Assembly: GCF_000265385.1 (NCBI RefSeq)
Contig: NC_018013.1
Location: forward strand, 1,391,001 to 1,455,000
DNA from: Aequorivita sublithincola DSM 14238
GTDB taxonomy: Bacteria > Bacteroidota > Bacteroidia > Flavobacteriales > Flavobacteriaceae
Direction of reading: 5' to 3'
DNA length: 64,000 nucleotides
The notes under the pieces were generated by a model that was not told the origin of the DNA, did no database searches, and was given only the letters and a program-made list of their open reading frames with translations. Position numbers and translations under genes: made by a program. Of this stretch, positions 35,200-42,194 are shown piece by piece (the stretch's first letter is position 1; every line of letters begins with the position of its first letter).

Positions 35200-36801
35200 A
35201 TGAAAGAAAAGAAAAACATAGACACCATTTTTAATGAAGGTTTCAAAAATCTTGAAGCCACTCCTTCGCCGCGCGTTTGGGAAAACATCCAAACCGAGCT
35301 TAACAAGGAGAAAAAAGAACGCAAAGTTATTCCGCTGTGGATAAAACTTGGCGGTGTTGCTGCGTTAATTGCTTTGATGTTGACGGTTGGTAACTCATTA
35401 TATGATTCTTCGAATACTATTGCGCCTTCAATAACTAATGAAACTATAAATAATTCTGAAGAGCAACTTCACGAAAATAAAACTGAAGTTGAAAAACTGA
35501 ATAATGATTCTCAAGTTGCTGCTGAAGAAAAAACCCTTCAAAGTGAGGATTCTCAAGATTTAAATACTTCAGAAGATAATACTTCAAATACTAATGGAGA
35601 GAACAAACCTTCAAATAATAAATTGATTAATTCTTCTGAAAAATCAAGTCGCAGTGTAGTTGCTTCCAATACTTCAGAATCAAATTCTTTAAATACTAAA
35701 GTGAATTCTCAAAAGAATTTAGATGAAAAGGATACTGTAAAAAATAAGTTGAATGAAGGAATTGCTTCTTCAAAAAATGCTTCGGAAAAAACGAATTCAG
35801 AGAATAAAGTAAAAGAAACAAAAGAAGTCTTTATAAATAAGGAGAACGATAACTTCAATAAAAATAAAGAGGGAATCGCTGCAAATAACAAAGTTGAAAA
35901 GGTTTCTGGAGAAAATCAGGGAAAAAATTCTGAAACGATCAATTCAGATAAAAAGGAAAATATAGCCCAAGCTGAAAAAACTTTAGAAAAAGATTACAAA
36001 AACAAAAAATCTATTTTCGATGAGATAGCTGAAAAAGATGAAGTTGCTGTTACTGAAAATAAAAAGAAACAAAAACCAGAACAACGTTGGAATGTTGCTC
36101 CGAATGTAGCACCAGTTTATTACAGTAATCTTGGTAATGGTTCATCCATAGACCCAAGTTTTGCGGACAATCCTCAAAAAGGAGATGTAAATATGAGTTA
36201 TGGAGTGCAAGTGAGTTATGCTTTAAGCAATCGTTTAAGCGTTCGCACAGGAGTAAATAATGTAGATTTAAGTTACAGTACTTCGGGTATTGAAGTTGGT
36301 ACTGGACCGGTGGCTGTCGCATTGAGTTCTGTTGATTATGGCAGTAGGAGTATTGTTATTACTGCAGTCGATGCCGGATCATTTGCAATGGCAAGTCCAT
36401 CAAATGGTTTTGGTGATATTATGCCAAAATCTACTCAAGGTGATGCAAGACTTATTCAAAATTTGAATTATTACGAAGTGCCACTAGAGCTAAAATATGC
36501 TGTTATTGACAGTAAAATTGGTGTAAACTTAATTGGTGGTTTAAGTACTTTATTTTTAGGCAACAACGAAATTTCAGTAAAAGCAGACAATTTTACTGAT
36601 GTGCTGGGAGAAGCCAATAATCTCTCCACTGTAAGTTTTTCAACTAACGTCGGGCTGGGATTGGACTACAAACTGTCCAAAAAATTTACGTTTAATATTG
36701 AGCCAATGTTTAAATACCAGCTCAACCCTTATACCGATTCCTCTGTAAACTTTAAGCCTTATTATTTGGGCGTTTACAGCGGATTGAGTTTCAAGTTTTA
36801 G
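35200..36801 (+). CDS. Membrane-anchored low-complexity protein with C-terminal outer-membrane beta-barrel domain
   Basis: A 533-residue protein. The cytoplasmic N-terminus (about 1-45, FNEGFKNLEATPSPRVWENI) resembles the anti-sigma-type segment found after ECF sigma genes in Bacteroidota. One transmembrane helix (about 47-67) follows, then about 220 residues rich in Asn, Lys, Glu and Ser. The C-terminal domain of about 235 residues resembles outer-membrane beta-barrel proteins and ends with the phenylalanine-rich YSGLSFKF. The design could span the periplasm from inner to outer membrane. Partner sigma control is inferred from synteny. Confidence 0.82.
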   Translation: MKEKKNIDTIFNEGFKNLEATPSPRVWENIQTELNKEKKERKVIPLWIKLGGVAALIALMLTVGNSLYDSSNTIAPSITNETINNSEEQLHENKTEVEKLNNDSQVAAEEKTLQSEDSQDLNTSEDNTSNTNGENKPSNNKLINSSEKSSRSVVASNTSESNSLNTKVNSQKNLDEKDTVKNKLNEGIASSKNASEKTNSENKVKETKEVFINKENDNFNKNKEGIAANNKVEKVSGENQGKNSETINSDKKENIAQAEKTLEKDYKNKKSIFDEIAEKDEVAVTENKKKQKPEQRWNVAPNVAPVYYSNLGNGSSIDPSFADNPQKGDVNMSYGVQVSYALSNRLSVRTGVNNVDLSYSTSGIEVGTGPVAVALSSVDYGSRSIVITAVDAGSFAMASPSNGFGDIMPKSTQGDARLIQNLNYYEVPLELKYAVIDSKIGVNLIGGLSTLFLGNNEISVKADNFTDVLGEANNLSTVSFSTNVGLGLDYKLSKKFTFNIEPMFKYQLNPYTDSSVNFKPYYLGVYSGLSFKF

Positions 36802-36852
36802 GTTAGTTTTTAGTTGAATGTGTTTGATTATACTTCAAACAAAATGATTGAG

Positions 36853-36883
36853 AAACCGTTCTTCGCCATAGGACGGTTTTTTT
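36853..36883 (+). terminator. Rho-independent terminator
   Basis: AAACCGT...ACGGTTT stem with a 13-base loop and seven following T, about 50 bases after the barrel-protein gene. Confidence 0.85.
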
Positions 36884-36903
36884 ATTCCTGCAAAGGCAGG
36901 AAT
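36884..36903. repeat. ATTCCTGC-aaag-GCAGGAAT palindrome
   Basis: A perfect 8-base inverted repeat directly after the terminator, similar in design to the element at 35177-35194. Confidence 0.65.
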
Positions 36904-36996
36904 CTCAAAAGTCTGCTTCAGAACTAATGGCTGGGAATTTTAATTCAAAAAATAGCGTAGTATTTCGCAGCCCATTGGATTATGCAAAGAACTACC

Positions 36997-37737
36997 TCAA
37001 ACCGTAGGCTCCAACAATTCATTCAAAATAACTTCTCGCGTTTCTTTTTTCAATTCTTTTCTGCTTTCCAATGTCAAATTTGCTGTTGGGATGAGTTTAT
37101 GGATTTTTACGCGCATTTTTCCAGGCCCACCAATAAAAAACGAATACGGAAACCGTTTTTTGTTATCGTGAAAAGTCATTGGAGCAATAGGAATTTGATG
37201 TTCTATAGAAAGTCGAAACGCTCCATCTTTAAATTCATCCAATAAAACTGAAAGATCGTCTGGCACTCCACCTTCAGGGAAAATGCAGACGCTTAAACCT
37301 TCATTCAAACGTATATCGGCTCTTCTAAAAGCTTCAACGCGACTTTTCGTATTGCCGCGGTCTACTAAAATACAGGTTCGTTTATAGATATATCCGAATA
37401 ACGGAATCTTCGCCAATTCTTTTTTCCCAACAAATACGAAGGGATTTTTAGTTGCATAAAACATCAACATAATATCCGTCATGGAAGTATGATTGGCAAC
37501 AAACATATAGCTTTTGCCTTTTTCATAATGGATTTCACGTTTTATGATAGGGTAACAACCAATCCCATAAATAATTAATGCAGACCAAGTTCGTGCAACC
37601 TTAAAGAAAAACGGGTACCAAGAATGTTTTAGAATGCTGATTAGAAGAAACGGAAATAGTAAAATTGTAGCCAGCGCTATTATTATATAGAACCAAATTC
37701 GGTAAAATGTCGCAAATATTTGCTTTAGTAATTTCAT
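36997..37737 (-). CDS. plsC: 1-acyl-sn-glycerol-3-phosphate acyltransferase (PlsC-like)
   Basis: A 246-residue membrane-bound acyltransferase. The catalytic HX4D motif is NHTSMTDIML and the glycerophosphate-binding FPEGG motif is in VCIFPEGGVPDD. One or two N-terminal membrane helices (FYIIIALATILLFPFLLI) anchor it. It makes phosphatidic acid from lysophosphatidic acid, or acylates related lipids. It is divergent from trpS, with 74 bases between the starts, and a TACTTTTG -7 element (minus strand) lies 7 bases before its ATG. Confidence 0.9.
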   Translation of the reverse strand: MKLLKQIFATFYRIWFYIIIALATILLFPFLLISILKHSWYPFFFKVARTWSALIIYGIGCYPIIKREIHYEKGKSYMFVANHTSMTDIMLMFYATKNPFVFVGKKELAKIPLFGYIYKRTCILVDRGNTKSRVEAFRRADIRLNEGLSVCIFPEGGVPDDLSVLLDEFKDGAFRLSIEHQIPIAPMTFHDNKKRFPYSFFIGGPGKMRVKIHKLIPTANLTLESRKELKKETREVILNELLEPTV

Positions 37738-37744
37738 TAGCCTT

Positions 37745-37752
37745 CAAAAGTA
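37745..37752 (-). promoter_or_regulatory. -7 element TACTTTTG for plsC
   Basis: The plus strand reads CAAAAGTA, an exact minus-strand TAnnTTTG match 7 bases before the plsC ATG. A CAAA at 37768-37771 is only 15 bases away, short for a -33 box. Confidence 0.45.
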
Positions 37753-37785
37753 CTAATTTGAATGACGCAAATAAATCTAAAAAAG

Positions 37786-37793
37786 TACCTTTG
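37786..37793 (+). promoter_or_regulatory. -7 element TACCTTTG for trpS
   Basis: An exact TAnnTTTG match 18 bases before the trpS ATG at 37812. A TTTG at 37757-37760 is 25 bases upstream, slightly long. It also shows that the longer open frame upstream is not translated. Confidence 0.55.
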
Positions 37794-37811
37794 CTGAAAT
37801 TTCTCAGAACA

Positions 37812-38780
37812 ATGTCCAGAATACTTACAGGAATACAAAGCACCGGCACACCACATTTAGGAAATCTTTTAGGAGCCCTCATTCCCGCTATTGAAATGGC
37901 GAACGATCCCAAAAACGATTCCTTTCTTTTTATTGCAGATATGCACTCATTAACGCAAATAAAAAATGCGGAAACCCTTCGCGCAAACACATATAGTACA
38001 GCTGCAACTTGGTTGGCATTAGGTTTAGATACGAAACGTGTTATTTTTTATCGTCAAAGCGATGTGCCACAAACCACGGAGCTTTCTTGGTATTTAAGCT
38101 GCTTTTTTCCTTTCCAAAGATTAACCCTTGCACATTCTTTTAAAGATAAGGCAGACCGTTTGGAAGACGTAAACGCTGGACTCTTTACCTATCCAATGCT
38201 TATGGCTGCGGATATTTTATTGTATGATGCCGAAATTGTTCCGGTTGGTAAAGACCAAATGCAACATATTGAGATTACGCGCGATGTAGCTTCTCGTTTT
38301 CACACGCAAATGGGTGAAACTTTTGTTATGCCTGTAGGAAAAGTTCAAGAAGAAACGATGTATGTTCCAGGAACTGATGGCTCTAAAATGAGCAAATCTA
38401 AAGGAAACATCATCAATATATTTTTGGATGATAAAAAACTTCGCAAGCAAGTAATGACTATTGAAACTGATAGCACACCAATGGAAGAACCGAAAAATCC
38501 AGACACTTGCAACGTATTTGCAATTTATAAATTATTGGGTTCCAAAGATGAAGTTGCACAAATGCGAAAAAACTACGAAGCAGGAAATTACGGCTACGGT
38601 CACTCCAAGCAAGCTTTGTTTGAATTGATAGTTGAAAAATTTTCTGAAGAACGTACGCGTTACAATTATTTTATTTCAAACCTAAATGAAGTTGATGCAG
38701 CCTTGGCTTCGGGTGCTGAAAAGGCTCGAAAAGTTGCTGATGGGGTTTTGAAAAGAGTTCGGGAGAAGGTTGGGTATTAA
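37812..38780 (+). CDS. trpS: Tryptophanyl-tRNA synthetase
   Basis: A 322-residue class I synthetase. The HIGH-equivalent is PHLGN in STGTPHLGNLLGAL, the KMSKS loop is SKMSKSKGN, and the tryptophan-binding region contains YPMLMAADILLYDAEIVPVGKDQMQHIE. I choose the ATG at 37812 (MSRILTGIQSTGTPHLG); the frame is open for 35 more codons upstream, but those overlap the promoter and do not match the family. Length is normal. Confidence 0.97.
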   Translation: MSRILTGIQSTGTPHLGNLLGALIPAIEMANDPKNDSFLFIADMHSLTQIKNAETLRANTYSTAATWLALGLDTKRVIFYRQSDVPQTTELSWYLSCFFPFQRLTLAHSFKDKADRLEDVNAGLFTYPMLMAADILLYDAEIVPVGKDQMQHIEITRDVASRFHTQMGETFVMPVGKVQEETMYVPGTDGSKMSKSKGNIINIFLDDKKLRKQVMTIETDSTPMEEPKNPDTCNVFAIYKLLGSKDEVAQMRKNYEAGNYGYGHSKQALFELIVEKFSEERTRYNYFISNLNEVDAALASGAEKARKVADGVLKRVREKVGY

Positions 38781-38799
38781 TTAGATAAGTATGAATAAT

Positions 38800-39048
38800 T
38801 CATTTATATTTTTTTATTAAGTATTCTGAATATTCACTTTTGGGTCTTATATCTTCGGAAATGCTACTTCCAGTTGACATACTTTTTACAAAGGGAGAAA
38901 TTTCGAAATTATCATATTTTCTTTCCATAGTCAATGATTGAAGATAAGATTCCACTAAACTAGATATACTTAGATTTTTATCTAATGCATATTCTTTTGC
39001 TCTTTCGACGATTTCATCATTTAGTATTAATGTCAACTTTTTATTCAT
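38800..39048 (-). CDS. DUF6364-type antitoxin-like protein, no toxin partner
   Basis: An 82-residue protein beginning MNKKLTLILNDEIVERAKEYALDKNLSISSLVE, the ribbon-helix-helix-like pattern of DUF6364 proteins. These are usually followed by a PIN-domain ribonuclease gene. Here the trpS stop codon comes only 20 bases downstream, so there is no room for a toxin on this side, and dprA lies upstream. It may be a relic or a solitary regulator. A TATATTTA near-match to the -7 box is seen upstream on the minus strand. Confidence 0.78.
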   Translation of the reverse strand: MNKKLTLILNDEIVERAKEYALDKNLSISSLVESYLQSLTMERKYDNFEISPFVKSMSTGSSISEDIRPKSEYSEYLIKKYK

Positions 39049-39125
39049 CTTCTCCTTGATTTGTAAATATAAATTTAATGAGATAATCTAAGCAGTACTC
39101 GTGTTTAGTAATCTTTGCAGTATGA

Positions 39126-40229
39126 TTAAACCAACTGAAACAACTTCCCTGGCAATGGTCGCACAACACCTTTCAATTCCATATTCATTAAAATACTGGC
39201 GGCTTTATAGGCTGGAATGCTGCATTCTAAAGCGATAGTATCTAAAAGTTCTTTTTCCTTTTCTTTTAAAAAACGGAAAACTACTTTTTCTTCTTCGTCC
39301 AGTTCAACAAATAGCTGGATTTGTTTGGGCTTTTTGTTTTCTTCTAGTTCCCAATCTAGCAAGTAAATAATATCTGCGGCGCTTGTTATTAAATGTGCTT
39401 TTTGTTGTTTTATTAAATTGTTGCAGCCGCGACTTTGACTGTCCGTTGCTCTTCCTGGAACTGCAAAAACTTCACGGTCGTAGGAATTCGCAATATCTGC
39501 AGTTACCAAACTTCCACCTTTTTCTGCAGATTCTATAACGATTGTAGCTTCGGAAAGTCCTGCTATGATTCGGTTTCGTTTTAAAAAATTGTTTCTGTCA
39601 AACGCATCGCTACTCCAAAATTCGCTAATAAATCCCCCGTTTTCTTCAATTTTTTGGGCGTATCTTTTATGGTCTTTTGGATACATTTGGTTTAGTCCAT
39701 GCGCCAAACAGGCTATGTTTTGTAAATTGTTTTCAATAGCAGCTTTGTGTGCACAAATATCAACTCCATAAGCTAAACCCGAGACAATTACTGGGTTTAA
39801 CGGCGCTAGTTTTTCAATTAAATCTTGACAAAAAGCATTGCCATAGCTTGTGATTTTCCGTGTGCCTACGATGCTGATTATTTTCTTACCTACTAAATCT
39901 ATATTTCCACGATGGAAGAAAAGTATGGGACCATCCAAACAATGTTTGAGTTTTTCGGGATAATTTTTGTCTTTGAAATAGCTGTATTCAATATTGTTTT
40001 GCTCAATGAATTCCATTTCGGCATCTGCTTCTTCCAATTGTTGTTTTAGGTTTATATCCTTCAAACGTAAAAGTCCGATGCCATCAATTTTAGCGAGGTT
40101 GCTTTTTTTCTCTTTGAAGATTTCTTCCGCAGTGCCCATTTTCCGCAATAACTTTTTTGCTGAAATATCTCCCAGATTCGGAATTCGTTGCAAAGCAAGC
40201 GTATAGCGCAGTTCGTTTTTTGAAAGCAT
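39126..40229 (-). CDS. dprA: DNA-processing protein DprA
   Basis: A 367-residue DprA/Smf protein. An N-terminal helix-hairpin-helix part (RIPNLGDISAKKLLRKMG) is followed by the Rossmann-like DprA core (ISIVGTRKITSYG, IVSGLAYGVDICAHKAAI, FLKRNRIIAGLSEATIVIES, GGSLVTADIANSYDREVFAVPG) and a C-terminal winged-helix domain (about 305-367). It loads RecA on incoming single-stranded DNA during natural transformation. The family is widespread even in bacteria not known to be competent. Confidence 0.95.
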   Translation of the reverse strand: MLSKNELRYTLALQRIPNLGDISAKKLLRKMGTAEEIFKEKKSNLAKIDGIGLLRLKDINLKQQLEEADAEMEFIEQNNIEYSYFKDKNYPEKLKHCLDGPILFFHRGNIDLVGKKIISIVGTRKITSYGNAFCQDLIEKLAPLNPVIVSGLAYGVDICAHKAAIENNLQNIACLAHGLNQMYPKDHKRYAQKIEENGGFISEFWSSDAFDRNNFLKRNRIIAGLSEATIVIESAEKGGSLVTADIANSYDREVFAVPGRATDSQSRGCNNLIKQQKAHLITSAADIIYLLDWELEENKKPKQIQLFVELDEEEKVVFRFLKEKEKELLDTIALECSIPAYKAASILMNMELKGVVRPLPGKLFQLV

Positions 40230-40305
40230 AGTGTTGTAAATTAGAATCGGGGGAGATTTTAAAAATACAACATTTTAAGTTGTTAATAAGTTCCAAAAAC
40301 AAAAA

Positions 40306-40335
40306 TTGGATTGCTTTCAAAAAAGGGTATTTTTG
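40306..40335 (+). promoter_or_regulatory. Promoter TTG-N19-TATTTTTG for the HU-like/SPOR gene
   Basis: TTG at 40306-40308, 19-base spacer, TATTTTTG at 40328-40335. The ATG at 40341 is 5 bases further, so the message should be leaderless or nearly so. Confidence 0.65.
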
Positions 40336-40340
40336 TTTCT

Positions 40341-41279
40341 ATGGAGCTTACAACTTACATTTCAGACCTACTTTACCGATACGAATGTGTTATTATTCCT
40401 GGTTTTGGCGCTTTCTTAACGCGTTATAAATCTGCGCATATTGACGATTCCACAAGCACTTTCAATCCACCTTCCAAAATTGTTTCGTTCAACAAACAAT
40501 TGCAGGCAAATGATGGTTTGTTTGCGAATTACGTGGCCTCGGTTGAAAAATGTAGCTATGAAACTGCGTTGCAAAAAATTAGAAATTTTACTTCTGAGAT
40601 TTCAAAAGACCTTTCAGCAGGACAAACTATTTCATTTAAAAACATTGGAGAATTTTCTTTAAACGAAGAAAAATCGCTTCAGTTTGAACCACTTCACCAA
40701 CAAAATTATAGTACTTCAGCATTTGGACTTTCATCATTTGTTTCACCGAAAATAAGCCGTGAGGTTTACAAAGAAACTGCGAAAGCTCTGGAAGAAAAGG
40801 TTCCAATAATTTTCACGCCGGAAGGAAGAGAAGCAAAACCATATCTTAAATATGCCGCAATTGCTGTTATTGCTATTGCTGCACTTGGTTTTGGAAGTTT
40901 GAAATTTTACGAAAATCAAGTTCATAGTTTCAATATAGCTGAAAGACAAAAAGCCAATTCATTGGTAGAAACCCAAATTCAGGAAGCTACTTTTGTAATT
41001 GAAAACCCATTACCAGTGCTTAGTTTGCAACTTCCGAAGCACTCCGGAATGTACCATATTGTTGCAGGTGCTTACCGCGAGGAAGAAAATGCTACCAAAA
41101 AAGTGGAACAGTTACGCGAAAAAGGTTTTTCACCTTTAAAAATGCAACCTACGCGTTATGGTCTTTACCAAGTTTTATACGCCAGTTTTGAAGAGCGCGT
41201 TGAGGCTTTGAATAAACTACGCGAAATCCAAAGAACTGAAAATGCAGATGCTTGGATGCTTGTGCAGAAAATTCAGTAA
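40341..41279 (+). CDS. HU-like (CCDC81-type) and SPOR domain membrane protein
   Basis: A 312-residue protein with two N-terminal HU-like domains (1-about 135; MELTTYISDLLYRYECVIIPGFGAFL and the following VSFNKQLQANDGLFANYVA). A transmembrane helix (about 169-189, YAAIAVIAIAALGFG) and a C-terminal SPOR domain (about 238-312, GMYHIVAGAYREEENATKKVEQLREKG) complete it. SPOR domains bind denuded septal peptidoglycan. The CCDC81-type HU fold is cytoplasmic here and may bind DNA or protein. The start at 40341 fits the family N-terminus; ten more codons upstream are open but include the promoter. Confidence 0.87.
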   Translation: MELTTYISDLLYRYECVIIPGFGAFLTRYKSAHIDDSTSTFNPPSKIVSFNKQLQANDGLFANYVASVEKCSYETALQKIRNFTSEISKDLSAGQTISFKNIGEFSLNEEKSLQFEPLHQQNYSTSAFGLSSFVSPKISREVYKETAKALEEKVPIIFTPEGREAKPYLKYAAIAVIAIAALGFGSLKFYENQVHSFNIAERQKANSLVETQIQEATFVIENPLPVLSLQLPKHSGMYHIVAGAYREEENATKKVEQLREKGFSPLKMQPTRYGLYQVLYASFEERVEALNKLREIQRTENADAWMLVQKIQ

Positions 41280-41310
41280 TATTAGTCGTAGTCATGGTAT
41301 TCATTAGGCT

Positions 41311-41324
41311 CGCGATTTATCGCG
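41311..41324. repeat. Small palindrome CGCGAT-tt-ATCGCG
   Basis: A perfect 6-base GC-rich inverted repeat in the 220-base gap between the SPOR gene and the thioesterase gene. The rest of that gap is AT-rich and otherwise featureless except for the thioesterase promoter. Confidence 0.55.
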
Positions 41325-41480
41325 TGCATATCATTAGAATTTTTAAGATTTAACGCTTGCACACTACAGGAATGTTCGTGATTTACTAAAACTTTAAATA
41401 GACTTTTTCATCATTCTCACTTACGATGAATTAGCCCTTATTCTTTCCTCTTTTTTCTATCCTCTTTCTTCGCACTTGGG

Positions 41481-41488
41481 TATCTTTG
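41481..41488 (+). promoter_or_regulatory. -7 element TATCTTTG for the thioesterase gene
   Basis: An exact TAnnTTTG match 11 bases before the ATG at 41500. It excludes the in-frame TTG at 41476 as the real start. No -33 TTTG is visible. Confidence 0.5.
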
Positions 41489-41499
41489 CAAAAATTTTT

Positions 41500-42012
41500 A
41501 TGATGCAATCAAAAACCCCGAAAGACTCCCACACTATCTACACAGATATGGTGCTTCCCAGCGATACGAACCCAATTGGTAATATGTTTGGAGGCGAATT
41601 ACTGGCGCGAATGGATCGTACCGCGAGTATTGCTGCACGCCGTCATAGCCGAAGAATTGTTGTTACGGCTTCGGTAAACCACGTTGCTTTTAACAAAATG
41701 ATTCCACTCGGAAGCGTTGTAACGGTTGACGCCAAAGTTTCAAGAGCTTTCAGCAGTTCTATGGAAGTTTATATGGACGTTTTTATTGAAAACCGTGAAA
41801 GTGGTGAAAAATATCTTTCTAATGAAGCCATCTATACTTTTGTAGCGGTTGATGAAACGGGCCGTCCGGTGCGTGTTCCAGAAATAATTCCCGAAACCGA
41901 AATCGAAAAGGAACGGTTTAATGCTGCCCTAAGACGAAAACAGTTGAGTCTTGTACTTGCTGGAAAAATGAAGCCTCAAGACGCTACGGAATTGAAGGCG
42001 TTGTTTCAATAA
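41500..42012 (+). CDS. Hotdog-fold acyl-CoA thioesterase (YciA/BACH-like)
   Basis: A 170-residue single-hotdog acyl-CoA hydrolase. Family features are TNPIGNMFGGELLARMDRTASIAARRHS, with the catalytic acidic residue in the first helix, VNHVAFNKMIPLGSVVTVDAKV, and the C-terminal tail. It hydrolyses acyl-CoA to free acid and CoA. The start could be the ATG at 41500 or the next codon at 41503 (MQSKTPKDSH). It is a single gene. Confidence 0.9.
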   Translation: MMQSKTPKDSHTIYTDMVLPSDTNPIGNMFGGELLARMDRTASIAARRHSRRIVVTASVNHVAFNKMIPLGSVVTVDAKVSRAFSSSMEVYMDVFIENRESGEKYLSNEAIYTFVAVDETGRPVRVPEIIPETEIEKERFNAALRRKQLSLVLAGKMKPQDATELKALFQ

Positions 42013-42100
42013 TTCATTTCTTTACTTCTAAATTACTGATTTTCTGTTTCTAACGTATAATAGAAATTTGTTAAACTTCTAAATTTTTAATTCGGAAAGC

Positions 42101-42130
42101 TTTGTTTATGGATTCAAATAAATATATTTG
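42101..42130 (+). promoter_or_regulatory. Promoter TTTG-N18-TATATTTG upstream of the first subtilase gene
   Basis: TTTG at 42101-42104, 18-base spacer, TATATTTG at 42123-42130. The predicted start of transcription is just before the hairpin at 42140-42165. Confidence 0.6.
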
Positions 42131-42139
42131 AAATGAATA

Positions 42140-42165
42140 GGCGGTTTTTTTTAACCGTCTTTTTT
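42140..42165 (+). terminator. Hairpin with T-run in the leader of the first subtilase gene
   Basis: GGCGGTT-6 T-AACCGTC (one G-T pair) then TTTTTT. It lies downstream of the predicted promoter and 30 bases before the ATG at 42195. It can be the terminator of the thioesterase gene, an attenuator of the protease gene, or both. Confidence 0.65.
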
Positions 42166-42194
42166 AATTCTAAACCAAATAAACAAAGTTGATT

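Noticed and set aside
37707..37811. Upstream extension of trpS
   Set aside because: It contains the trpS promoter and overlaps the plsC start; the TrpRS family begins at the chosen ATG.
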